From NCBI GenBank assembly GCA_000310025.1, contig FN649728.1:186001-250000 (forward strand): DNA of 64,000 nucleotides, given 5' to 3'. The DNA comes from Ectocarpus siliculosus. Lineage: Eukaryota > Sar > Phaeophyceae > Ectocarpales > Ectocarpaceae. Each line of letters opens with the position of its first letter. The stretch's first letter is position 1. A model generated the notes under the pieces. That model saw nothing but the letters and a program-made list of their open reading frames with translations. It was not told the origin of the DNA and searched no databases. The position numbers and the translations under genes were made by a program. Below are positions 1 through 10,778 of this stretch, piece after piece.

Positions 1-1188
1 TTGGTGTTTATGCGATCGACCTAGGTTGGTGTGGCTTGGATAGGTGCTAGGTTGGTGTTGACCTGGGTAGGTGCTAGGTTATGTGGGCCTACGTGGTTGT
101 GTGGTTCCGTCGGTAAAAAAAGGTGTGGGTGCATGGCTTATATGCGTCCCTGTGGGTGTATCGAATATTTTTCCGCTCTTGACCCTGCGGAGAAGTGGGC
201 GATGGAAGTGCAGGTCTGCTGGAATCATCCTGGAATGTAACTGTTCCGTTACATATATTTAGTCGACGTGTCGAACCATGCTGCTCGCAACCATGCAAGG
301 TGTCTCTCTCTCACGAGTCGGGTTGGACCGAGCAAATAATATGCTTCGCGAAAGTAGATGGCCGACGGAGGGGTCTGCAATCCCGTCAGGTCAGGCGATA
401 TTTCCGACAACCAAGGCACATTTCCAGAGAACGTTGGTCCGCGGAAGGAAGGTGTGTTCTTGTGTTCACCCGTCCCATCTCTTCTGGCGTCAGTCTCCAC
501 ACCATTCGGTGTAGACTACCGTCCAGTAGGCTAGACTATATGCGCGTATCAGCCGGGGGCGGGGCTACCCCGGACTTTTGTGACACGGCAGGGTGAATGT
601 GGGCGTCGACCGAATTGTTGTTGTTGTTGTTGTTGTTGTCTTCACTACCCTCATTTGACGCTGATGATGTAGACCACGTGCCGACGGCCGAGTCGCTTCT
701 TTGACCACAGGGTATACTATATATAGTCTACCCTGTTGTGGTTGTTTACCCTTTCAAGCAGATTGATACATACCTTGGGGGACCACGCGGCTACACTGTA
801 CGCTCAACGGAAGAAACACAATGCCCCACCTCCCGAGAAAACTGCTACGAGCCACATGCTCGCTGATCAGGTCAGGTCAACGTGATATATACAGATTAGG
901 TACATACGTGCTCCTGAACACGGACGGTGTGCACACTTAGAAACAGCGAGTGTGTGCGATCGAGGTTGTCCCACACTCCGTTGAAAAAACTCAGGCTATT
1001 TCTTCGTATATTCCCTTGCCGCCCAGATTCACCATGCCCGGAAATACTGCATAGAAGTATTATTCGTCTCCTCCTGAACCCAGCAACCCCCTGAAGCGTT
1101 CTTTGGCGGCTGGGGCATACAACTTACAACGTGCTTTTCCACGCTCCCCCAACGACATGCTGGACAATAAAACTACGAACACGCGTAA
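1..1188. other. Intergenic DNA downstream of gene 1
   Basis: No convincing exon is visible. The left end carries a short degenerate repeat of a CTAGGTTGG-type motif (about 20-80). A (TTG)8 tract lies at 615-639. The part next to 1189 is probably 3' UTR of the minus-strand gene that ends there. Open frames here are short, lack low-complexity coding bias and have no paired splice sites. Confidence 0.6.
615..639. repeat. (TTG)n microsatellite
   Basis: Eight uninterrupted TTG units followed by TCTTCAC. A very similar (TTG)8-TCTTCAC tract occurs at 41052-41076 in intron 1 of the ammonium transporter gene. Confidence 0.9.
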
Positions 1189-4100
1189 CTAAGTCGTGTT
1201 TTCACGCCTGAGGTTTCCGTTTGAGTCCACCATCCCCTCCTCCCGTAGCAAGCGTTCCGCCTCCTCCTCTGTCAGCCCGTCTATCACCCCCTCCAACTCT
1301 GCGGCGGACAACCCAGCCCCCTCCGCGGAGTCCCAAAATTCCTGAGGAGGGGGGCGATGCAGTTGCACGGACGACGCCTCGTCCTCGTTCTCCAGAGAAG
1401 CCGGTGTACCGTTCCCTGCGTTCTGTTCACCCGACTCTAAGTTTGGAGGGGTTTCCTTTGCAACCTTCTGGGGAGAATCGAGATTTGCAGGGTCCATTTT
1501 GTTCCCTCCATCGCCGCCGCCGCCGTCCGGCTCTAACTTGTTGCCTCGTCTCATCTCTCGGCCAACCTGCCCATTTCCACCGCCGTTTCTGTTGGCTCCA
1601 GTAACCGGATGTTGGCCTTGTCTACCCTCGTTATCCCCACCGGCACTACTACCACCGTTGGCGTTCGCGTGTTGCTCCTTAATGCGCAAGGCGGCCCTCA
1701 GGAGCCCTCGCCATCCCCCCCCCCCCGTTTCTTCGAAGCTTTCTGGCGGGTGGGGCGGGGGTAGGACGTGGATCTCTCCTGTGGTATTTTCTTCTTCATT
1801 GTTTCCTCCGCGACGTCGAACGTCCGTTGTGTTTCTCTCAAGATCTCGACCCTTGGGCTTGATGTTCTCGCCGTTTTTGACGTCGCCCACGGCATCGTTT
1901 GACACCACTGAATCCGTTAACAAGGGGGGAGCGGCCTCGTCACGGCGGGTATCGCTGTCGTTGTCTCGTGGCTGGAGGGATTGGCTCGCTCGCCTATGGC
2001 GTGTGGTGTGGTATTATTCAGAGGCGTGTGTTTCAAGCCAACGCCAAGTAGCACGGATAAAGGCAGACGCAGGACGCGTGCAAGGGAGGCGGGACAAAAA
2101 AGATTAATGTTAGCCACACATCAATAGGTTTCGCTCTGTGAGACAGGAAGATTGAGCACGAGAGGTTGGTTTTGCAACTGAAAGGTCTTGAGGCGGCTGC
2201 TCCGTGTTCATGACCGTATCGTGGAGGCAACGCTGACGTGCTGTATGATCAAGAGAACCAGGTTCATCACGATCGCGAGGGCACAACTTGCGTAGAATGC
2301 ACAACGTTTTGAGACGAACGTAGCATTCGTATGCCATTGATCCCACAGCGAGGAACGAGGTAAACAACAGAGCCATGTTCGAACAGAATCACAACAGAGG
2401 TCAGCTGCACACAAATACAACCACACCGCAGCACTTTGCTCTCCTCGTCTGACCTCAGAACACGATCGATGTCCACCTGGCTAGGGGCTTGGGTAAACCT
2501 TTCCGCGTTGCCCGGCGCACGGACCCTCCGTCTTTGGCTCCCAGGAGGGGACGACAACCTGCTGCCCCCCCCCCCACCCGTAGCCACCACTACCTCTGCC
2601 GAAACACGCCTCCTTGCCCCGCTCCTCGGATATGGGACTTTTCTTGCAGCCTCCCCTTCAAACCCCTCTCGTGCCGAGGGACCAGAGAAGGACCACCGAC
2701 TACTACCGCGCCTGGAGCTGCCACCGCCGCTCCTGTTTCTTCCCGCCGCGGAAGGGGAAAAGGTGGTCGACAGAAGGTGATGCCTTTTGTCTTCTCTGTC
2801 GCCGCCGTCGGAAAAGGAAGGCTCTCTCGAAAAGTTGCCCCGCTGAGGAGAGTGAGAAGACGAGGGCAACAACCGGCCGGAAGGAGATAGTCGCGATGGA
2901 GTTGTTGCCGACATCCTGGGGGCTCCTCCCGAAGCCGAGTACCTAGCCGCGATCACGGGCCCCGCTCCCCCACGTCGCCCCCCTGATTCCCAAGCGGACA
3001 CCCGTCTACCCGGGGACCAAGGAGAGCCTCTCTCTTCCGGTTCTCCTTCTGGCAGAGACTCGAACGACTCATCATCATCATCTTCTTCTCCTGCGGGGAC
3101 GTTCGTCTGGGCATCGTCGAGGGAATCAGGGCCACCATAGCAGTCCCAAACCGCCGCCGCAGCAGCCGCGGCAGCAGCCGCGGCAGCAGCCTCGGCCTCG
3201 GCAGGAGAGCCGAACGTTCGTCGTCTCCCCGCTTCTCTAACGCTGGCGAGGGGTGATGGTCCTGCAGAGGAGTACCTCCTCCTGGCCCTATTGCCGCTGC
3301 TGCTGCTGCTGTTATCCTTGTTGCTGGCGTCGCCCTCGTTGCCGTGCGGGCGCTCCGCGAAGTTGAGCGTTTCCCGGAGTGGAGGTTGTTGGAGTTCTTG
3401 ATGTGGTTGGTGCTGCTGGTGCTGCTGCGCTTGTTTTCTGTCAAGCACGGTCTCCAGAGAAGCAATCTTGCTTTGCATCTCCTGCAGTGGAGCAGAACGC
3501 CAGTTTGGGACAGGTTTGGCATGACAAGCCGAGGCGAGGCGAGCAGGCGTGAGCATGCTCAGGTACACGCGTGACACACGCCGTGGCGTTGGGTCATGGT
3601 GCCTTGGAAGGGACCTCCTTCCCTCGACTCGACCCGATATGGGACCAAATTTACAACTTTCTGACACGTTTACCGGCCTTCAGTAGAACGACTGCACTTT
3701 GCATCCCAAACTGTAGCAGTTCCGGCCGGATGATGTGGATGCTCGCGCATCACAACACCAACTATGGACACAGGTTAGATTTTTCCTACGCCAACGTGGC
3801 TTGCGGCAACCCGTCCGGAAGGGGTTTAAAAGCCGGTCCGATACAAGCAGACTACGACTACTGCACCTTCTCTCCTAAAGTAATTTACTTGCATCTCGTT
3901 TCGGTGCTCCACTTCAGAAAACAACAACGACGCCGTGCAGAGTAGCCTAAAAGGAACGCATGTGTTCTCCCACCCTGTTCGTCTTTCTCTTCTAGAAATC
4001 ATCTCCCGCTACATGTTTCAGCATAGCCTTGTCGACTTGTCGAACTGCTTGCTGTGCCTCCCACAACCTAGCCTCCGCTTCGTGCACTCAACCGTATTCT

Positions 4101-7100
4101 CGCAAGGTATCCGGTACTACCGCAATAACTTTGTACCGCAATCGTACAACGCCAGGCATGACGTCCTTGTTTCAAAAGGGCGTGACCAAATTACAGAACA
4201 TTTACCTCCGTTTTCTTCGCTGCCAGCTCGCATTCCGCATGCCGCCTCGTCTGCACGCCCCCCAGGCGACTCCGAAGGGCTGAGATCTTCTCGTTAAGGG
4301 TGTCCACTTCGCCCATGAGCGCTTTCCTCTCCCTGTCCGACCTGACATATTTTATTAACGGAAGAGGAGGAAGTCTTCTCTCAATACTTCGTCACCTCTC
4401 ACCACACCAATTGTCGAGGGCACTAAGACATCGCAACTGATCGGTGCGCCATAGGCTGGTGTCGGTCACTTTTCGTCTAGAATCAGGTACTTGAGCGAGT
4501 GGTGGGCTCAGCTGTTGAAACCCTTCCTACAAGAAGATTGTTGTATTTCGTGGCTGCTTATCCTTCAAGGGAAATATGGGAAGGGAATGGCTACCGCATG
4601 AGAGGCTCTGCCCTTGACGCGATCCACCGACGATTGTTGGGGATAGGGGGTGGACAAAAATGGAGAAACAAAATCAGGCTTCTAGCGCTACAACAGTAGC
4701 CGTTCGGAAAAAAAGCCCCGAAACAGCGGGAACGAAATCGCTATTCTACTTACTATTCTAATTGAAGCAAGCGGGCTGCCCCCTCGCCGTTAGATATTTC
4801 AGAATATGTGCGTGCTTGGCGAAGGTCAGCATCATAATACGTGGAAAAACATCAGGATCTTGCATGACCAACAACACAGTAGAGAACATATAACGCCTCG
4901 TGAACCACCTTCGCAAGACATCAGCCGCAGCAACCTTGGCGCTCTCCATCGCTCGTCGAGTGTCCTTTTCCTTGGCGATGGACCTCTCAGCGTCTGCCTG
5001 CCACTTCTCGGTCTCCTTCTCCTGGTTCCGCAGGGAGTCGTTCAATCGAGCCACTTCTTGCCGCTACCACGATTGACGAGGGTGATGTTGCGACGGCGGG
5101 GCTGGACATTAGCAGTCTCCTCGAACGTCCCATATTTGCACGAACGCAGCATGAGCGTGCGCGTGCACTGTACTACAAGGAGACAAATGTTCATGTCCAA
5201 TTCGTGAACAGCCTAGCGAGAACGGAGGTTTGGCGCACGAAACTCTTTACACACACCAAACATAATAAATTACGTTACCTTCTCACACAACCCCAACCCT
5301 GCGTGAAACAGGAGACCCCACACCTGTTTCGACAGCGCTTCCTTGGACTCCCTCGCCGTCTTGGTCGCAGCGGACAGAGCTTCGTCCTTCCTCTCTAGCT
5401 CTCCCTGCAACGCATTCCGCGCCATCTCCGACACTCTCCAGACCTCCTCAGCAGCGGCGAGAAGTTCCTCGTTTTCTTCGTCAGCTCCGCGTGCCCCCCC
5501 GTGCTCGTCTCCCGCCCTTGCTGCTGATGCGTGGTGTTTGCTGCCCTCCTCGGGCTGTTGTTCGACCCGCGGGACGTCTTCGTTCCCCGCGGGCCTGATG
5601 GCAGGCTCTACCTCGCCTACGGGTGAAACATCCGCTGCGACGCCGACCGGGGCTGCTGGATCTGCTGACGCTCCCGGGCCTAATGCTATCGGGCCGTTGC
5701 TCCCAGCGTCTGCGGTCGGACACGACTCATCTCGTTGCCCTGCTGAGCGTACACGGGTGTCAAATGGCGCCGCTGTCGTCGTGGCCACCGTAAGAAGTTT
5801 CTCAGAATGTTCCAGGAGACGCTCCTGCGCCCGGGTCCGCTCGCGCAAGCTTTCCAAGCTCTCAGAGAGAACGACGCAGCGTTCACACGCGGGAGGGATA
5901 TCGCCCCGTCCTCCCTCGCCTCTAACCTCTTCTGCAGTACGTACGGGATCAGGGTTGTCAGGGACTACTGTGTTGTCCTCCGCACGACTCAGTCGCCGCA
6001 ACGTTGTGGATAGGCCAGCGAGCGCCTGAAGCATGTGCCCGGCTTCATTCGGGTCCGGTCCGACGCCATCCTCCGCTAACACGCCTTCCTCGGCCAGACT
6101 ATCATCCTTGTCGCACCTGCCATCACCAGCACCTCCACCATCACCATCACCAACAGCCTCCTTCTTCTCCTCCGCCTTGGATGCCACGGTTATTTCGACC
6201 CCTGCTTGCCATTCAACCCTCCTGTCGTTGTTGGTGCTGCCATCACCCCGATCGCGTCGTTTATCCTTTCTGCCCCGACGATGACGGCGTCCGCGCAGTG
6301 GGCTGCCTGGTCTCGAGGCCGGCGACACTCCTCGTTCGCGCTGATTGTCCCTACCGCTGCGCGGGGACGAAAGTGAGCTCGCGCCGCCACCGTCATCATG
6401 TCGAGGGCTGCTTGTGGTTGACAAGGCTTGCGCAGTCTCTCGGCCCCCCTTTGTGCCGCGGCCCCTACCGCCGCCGCCCCTGCCACCACCGTCATCGCTG
6501 GCGTCGGCAGTTGACTCCACCCGTCTCCTTCTCGACCTCGATCGTCGTTTCCCCCTCCTCTTGCTCTCGTTGCTAACTTTGGGCAGCTGCTGCTCCGCTG
6601 CTCCGCGTTGGTCGGACACGTCCCCAATTCTCTCGCCGCCGTGTGCTGCAAGGTTAGTGGCCATCTTTCCGTCATCACGACACGCCAGCGGCCGTTGCTC
6701 ACGACCCCTCCCGATATTCGTTGCGGACTCTTTGGAGCCCATTGCTTCAGTCTCTCTTCTCTGGCGGGTAGATTTAGTGCGGTCGCCACGACGGTCTCCA
6801 GGACAGTCCTCGCCCTCGTTTATCTCCGCTGCCGTACCCCGCTGGTTGTCGCCACCGGCACCCGTGTCGGCATCGACTTCGACAGTGGCATGGTCGACGG
6901 TAGCGGCAGCTGCAATCGCGGCGGCGGGAAAAGCGGGAGAATACATCGGGGCCATGCTGCCGCAACAACTCTCTTGCGAGAAAGGCGACCCGGGTCGAGA
7001 TGATCGCGACTTGCTGCCAGGCTGAGACGAAAGTGAAGCCGAACTAGACCGCGACGATGCGGGTGAGCCGGGGCGAGACGCCAAAGGCGAGACGTCTCGA

Positions 7101-10100
7101 GATATCCTACCCTCGCATGTTTCGCTGTTCCTGCTTCCGTTTGTCTCTTGGCCTCTCACTCCAACATCTCCGGTAGGGTCGACACCATCGTCGTCTCTTT
7201 CTGCATCGTTGCGGCGAGAAAGTCTTGTCGCTGCTGGCTGGCCGATGTGGCTGCCGGTATCATGCGTGTCGCTGCCCGAGATGATCGGCAGCCACTTTTC
7301 ATGGGTGCCGGTGATGGGTAGCAGCGTTCCTTCAGACAGATATTGCACCTGGAAGGCAAAGAAGTAGGCGGGAGCGGGAGACGGACAGAGCAGAAGAGAA
7401 GGTAATATGTTGGCATCACTGTTGCGTGGGCCGTAGGTTGCTCATAGTGAGAAAAACCTTTTACCTGTAGTTCGATGCTCGTGACAAACACCTGATACAA
7501 CCAGGCTTTGCACCGTAATTTTACGCTGCTTCTGGCACCCCTGGGGTGGAGATTATTCCCTTGCAATCGCGAGCAAGGTCACAGGGGAAAACAGCAACGA
7601 CACCGATTTAGCAGGTAGATGTTGATCCCATGACTACAATACATCCTTCCTGTTAGACTCTGCTATCAAGTCGTTGAAGCATACCGAGTCGGGACGATTG
7701 TATGGACGCAACAAGCACAGATTTACATGCATCTATGCGTACGACACAGGTTTGCTGCCACCAGCCAAATTAGAGGAAGCAAAGGTAGATTTACCTGGGC
7801 TATCAGATCGGCGACCTTTCGCCTGGACGCTCGAGTGTCTTCCTGCAAGTTCTTCGTCCAGCAGGCGGCGTCAGAGAGCCGGCTGTGGAGCCTACACACC
7901 ATACCCATCACTTCGTCCACGTCTCTTTGGAGCCCAACAGAAGCTCGCCTGCATCAACGGCACCGAAGGACAATCGTGCATGCAAACCGTTTTGTATCTT
8001 GTGCATACACCCAAGAAGCACGGTTGCACGCGGAAAGCGTTGATAGCTCTCAAACTAGGTCTTCAATGCTTGTCTACGCATCGTCCATGCCTCTCTGAAG
8101 CCCGGAAAGCGTATCAAGGTTGTGGCGGGGTGGAGTGGAACGGTGGTGTCGCTCAGATGGACGTGGTGATCGGAGATAACTTCGAGAACTTTGGGGTGGT
8201 GCGGTCCTCCTGTGAAGAAGAGGCAGGGAGGGGGCTTTCCTTTGTTCAGCCCATTCTGTCTGCGACGAAGTACTTGCTCGAAAAGCGGTAGGTAAGGCAA
8301 CCCCAAGGCCAGTGAAGCACATGTGTCCCCTGCCCCTGCCTCCTGAAGCTTCACATCGCAAGCTGCCGCACGCCAATCGTTGTTCTAGCAAGACAGCTGC
8401 TAGATGTGGCGGCTAAAACGTGCTCGCTATCCAAGGTGTATAAGATCACGTTGAGTAGGAACTACGGGGCCACACAAAACGTTCGCAGAGAACGTGTGCA
8501 CGGGCCCTGAGATTTTTCAGTCCGATTCAAGGAATACAGCGCCGTAAGCAAGCGGTTGTGGGGACGTACCTCAAAGCACCCGTCGACACTGCCATGCCCT
8601 CTTCTTCCCGGTGGTGGTCGTTGGACTCGCTCCGTTCCCGCTCCGCTTTACTCGTCGTTCCCTCCGGAAATGTCCGGGACAGAAACGATCGTCTAAGTGT
8701 CATTTTGTCGACCGCAAGGCCTCTACTACCTTCGGTATCCGGTGTGCAACGATGCGGTGAGCGAGGTTGTCGGTCTACAAGCGTCAGCCTTTCCTCGCGG
8801 GAAGGGTAACTACTTCTTGGTGGCGATACTGGTGCCACGATCGACTTGGATCTGGGGGGCAGCTCGCCTCCATCATGATCGCGATGGCCGTTTCGACTCA
8901 TGATGTTCCCTGCTGGACCAAGAGGCATGTTGGCGGTTGATATCGCGTCTCCCCTGGCAGCGGCGAATGCGGCTTCGACGGCATTCAGCGCATGAACGGC
9001 GGTTCGACGCGGGTCTACCTTTCGCGCAGCCGAAACCTTCAAATTGGTCCTTTGCGACACAATGCTGGTGCATCTGAGGGACGAGGCAGTCGCGGAGATG
9101 GAAAGACATTTGTGGTTGGTCAGGCCCCACCCGTGGCGATTCGAGCGCTTATGTTTGGTGCATCCGGCAATACGTAGCTCATGTTGTGGTCGGCGTGCGT
9201 TTGTATGGGATGTCAACCCACATAGAGAAAGGTTGGGTCCCAACATATGCGGTGGATTGTAAGAATGGCCGTTCTTGCTGCTGCTGCTGCTGCTGATGAT
9301 GATGATGTTGCTGATGATGATGATGCTGCTGCCTCCAATGGCCAATCATTGGTCGTTGAATTTGAATTCTCGCCATGACCAAGAAGCCTCTACGTACATG
9401 AATACTTCCACCAACGTATTTTCCTCGACTATGAGGGATGTTTCATGTGAGTGGGGGGTGGTATGAGGGAATGTACAGTACAGTGGGGGTTCCCGAATGA
9501 GGAGATCTGAATAAGGCGATCGCCCTATATTTGGCGGGTGAGATTGTCTGGCCCAGACAGAATATTCAAGCTGTTCTACACTTTGAATCAGGTGGCAGCC
9601 CCATATGTATGAGGCGGTCAATATTCGCTGCCCCATCACCGCCTTTTCGGGGACCCCCACTGTACAGTGTACCTACATCCTGTGTACAGGGTAGAGGTGA
9701 TCGACGAATTGTTTCGCAGATGACTTACGGGTTACAGCAGGCGGAGACCCAGACCTGAAGACCTGCTCGACCCACACCGAGACATGATATGTAGGGTACA
9801 ACGGCACGCAATCGCTACCATCCATCGTGCGATCGACGAAGGAGGGTGAGGGTGGCAAACAGCTCTCTCTGCGCATACGCAACCCGTCGAACACCGCGTT
9901 TGAAATAGATACCAGCCCAATATTCATGTACGAGCTTCATGAGCAGCTTGTTAGGATAACATGGCATCGATGACAGCTCTCACCACGACCCCACGCACAG
10001 CAGCCAATAATGGACACACGCCCACGTTTTCGGTTTGGTACTGGACACGGTAGCAACAATGAGAGCTCTTTGTTTCACTGTATGTATGTACCAACAGCAG

Positions 10101-10288
10101 CATTCCGAGCGTACTCACCGTTGGCGGTATGGCGACTCGCCTCCCAGATACCCAGCGTTAGCGGAACTCGAACGACCTTGTGCGGGGCTCGAGCGGGCTC
10201 GTGCCGTTCGTGCCCACTCTGCATGAACGTCGTCTTTGAGCCCCAAGACATCATCTTCGAGCAGGAGGGTGGGCCGCGGTACGACCAT
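1189..10288 (-). CDS. Gene 1: large coiled-coil, Ser/Arg/Pro-rich protein (function unknown)
   Basis: Not recognised as a named family. Exons in coding order: 10309-10119 (proposed ATG at 10288, with an in-frame TAG just upstream), 9073-8570, 8209-8078, 7924-7795, 7348-5324, 5063-4909, 4341-4206, 4072-4013, 3481-2454, 1993-1189 (stop TAA at the left end). Phases agree at every junction and the sum gives about 1,714 residues. The first half is basic and disordered, with three SRPGSP motifs in the 2 kb exon. From about 5,560 leftwards to 3,430 the exons encode a continuous coiled coil (for example KWQADAERSIAKEKDTRR, then MGEVDTLNEKISALRSRL, then LWEAQQAVRQVDKAMLKH). The last two exons are again disordered, with an Ala run, and end in an acidic helix (GLTEEEAERLLREEG). 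It is probably a cytoskeletal or scaffold protein, by inference only. It is divergent from gene 2. The 4072-4013 exon has a weak acceptor, and the first exon is the least certain. Confidence 0.72.
5324..7348 (-). other. Gene 1 central 2-kb exon: disordered region running into coiled coil
   Basis: A single 675-codon exon with a strong acceptor (TTGCCTTCCAG) and a CAG|GTGTGG donor, both phase 0. It holds Arg/Ser/Gly-rich low-complexity sequence with SRPGSP three times (about 7060-7080, 6985-7005 and 6305-6325), basic clusters resembling nuclear-localisation or microtubule-binding patches (KRRGKRRSRSRRRR), and then heptad-patterned sequence at its 3' end (ENEELLAAAEEVWRVSEMAR). The opposite strand is also open over long stretches because of GC-rich codon bias; those frames are shadows. 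Confidence 0.8.
9274..9333. repeat. (CTG/ATG)n trinucleotide microsatellite
   Basis: Compound run of CTG and ATG units in the first intron of gene 1 (10118-9074). The reverse complement reads as His/Gln codons but lies outside the predicted exons. Confidence 0.85.
9481..9662. mobile_element. MITE-like element, TA-flanked inverted repeats (182 bp)
   Basis: The left end begins CAGTGGGGGTTCCCGAA and the right end finishes TCGGGGACCCCCACTG, an imperfect inverted repeat of about 17-22 bp. Each end is bordered by TA (9479-9480 and 9663-9664), the target duplication expected for Tc1/mariner-type transposition. There is no coding capacity, so this would be a non-autonomous element. It sits in the first intron of gene 1. 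A second TA-flanked element with CAG ends is at 18238-18420. Confidence 0.7.
9815..9967 (-). other. Possible unassigned exon, 50 codons
   Basis: A minus-strand frame from ATG (9967) to TAG (9815) encodes a non-repetitive, protein-like stretch that includes LLMKLVHEYWAGIYFKRGVR. It lies inside the predicted first intron of gene 1 and its phases do not fit that model simply. It may be an alternative first exon, a small separate gene or chance. An overlapping 84-codon frame on the same strand (9927-9673) competes with it. Confidence 0.25.
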
Positions 10289-10778
10289 AGCCACGACGGC
10301 CGTGGAGGGCTATAGTCTAACGCTCGGAGATACGGCTCGCTCCTTACGTGCGAAGGGGTGATGAGCCCCGCGCGGAACAAAGCAGTTCACATGGAAGTAC
10401 GCAATACGCAACGCTGCTGCTCCAAGCACTGTACGCATTGGCCTATGCATGTTTTCCGCCGCTCATTAGGAAAAATAAATACACACACAGAAAGACTATA
10501 ATACCCATCCGTGTCGTCGTGGGTAGGATACATACACATGTGTGTCCGACGGTTTCGTTTTTTTTTTTTACCCTCGTGCCCTCGCGATCGCGGGACTTTT
10601 ATTTTAGACTTTTATTTGTTGCTTTCATGTTCATCGTCTCGTGGCTGAACCGTTCGAAATACCGAAGACTGCGCCACACACTTCAGAAATTGTGGCGTTC
10701 AAACGATAGCACACCTCACACACACACCTCGCTTAGCTGCTGAGCTGGGGCGCACCTGCCGTACAGCCCCAGCGGGAG
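10289..10778. promoter_or_regulatory. Divergent promoter region of genes 1 and 2
   Basis: About 490 bp separates the proposed start codons of gene 1 (minus, 10288) and gene 2 (plus, 10779). It must contain both 5' UTRs and transcription starts. It includes a T-run near 10558-10570 and a short CA run near 10718-10728. No clear TATA box or known operator can be named. The shared promoter is inferred from geometry alone. Confidence 0.5.

Noticed and set aside
5343-7025. Long plus-strand ORFs opposite gene 1
   Set aside because: They are shadows caused by GC-rich third positions; the minus strand has phase-consistent exons and coiled-coil periodicity.
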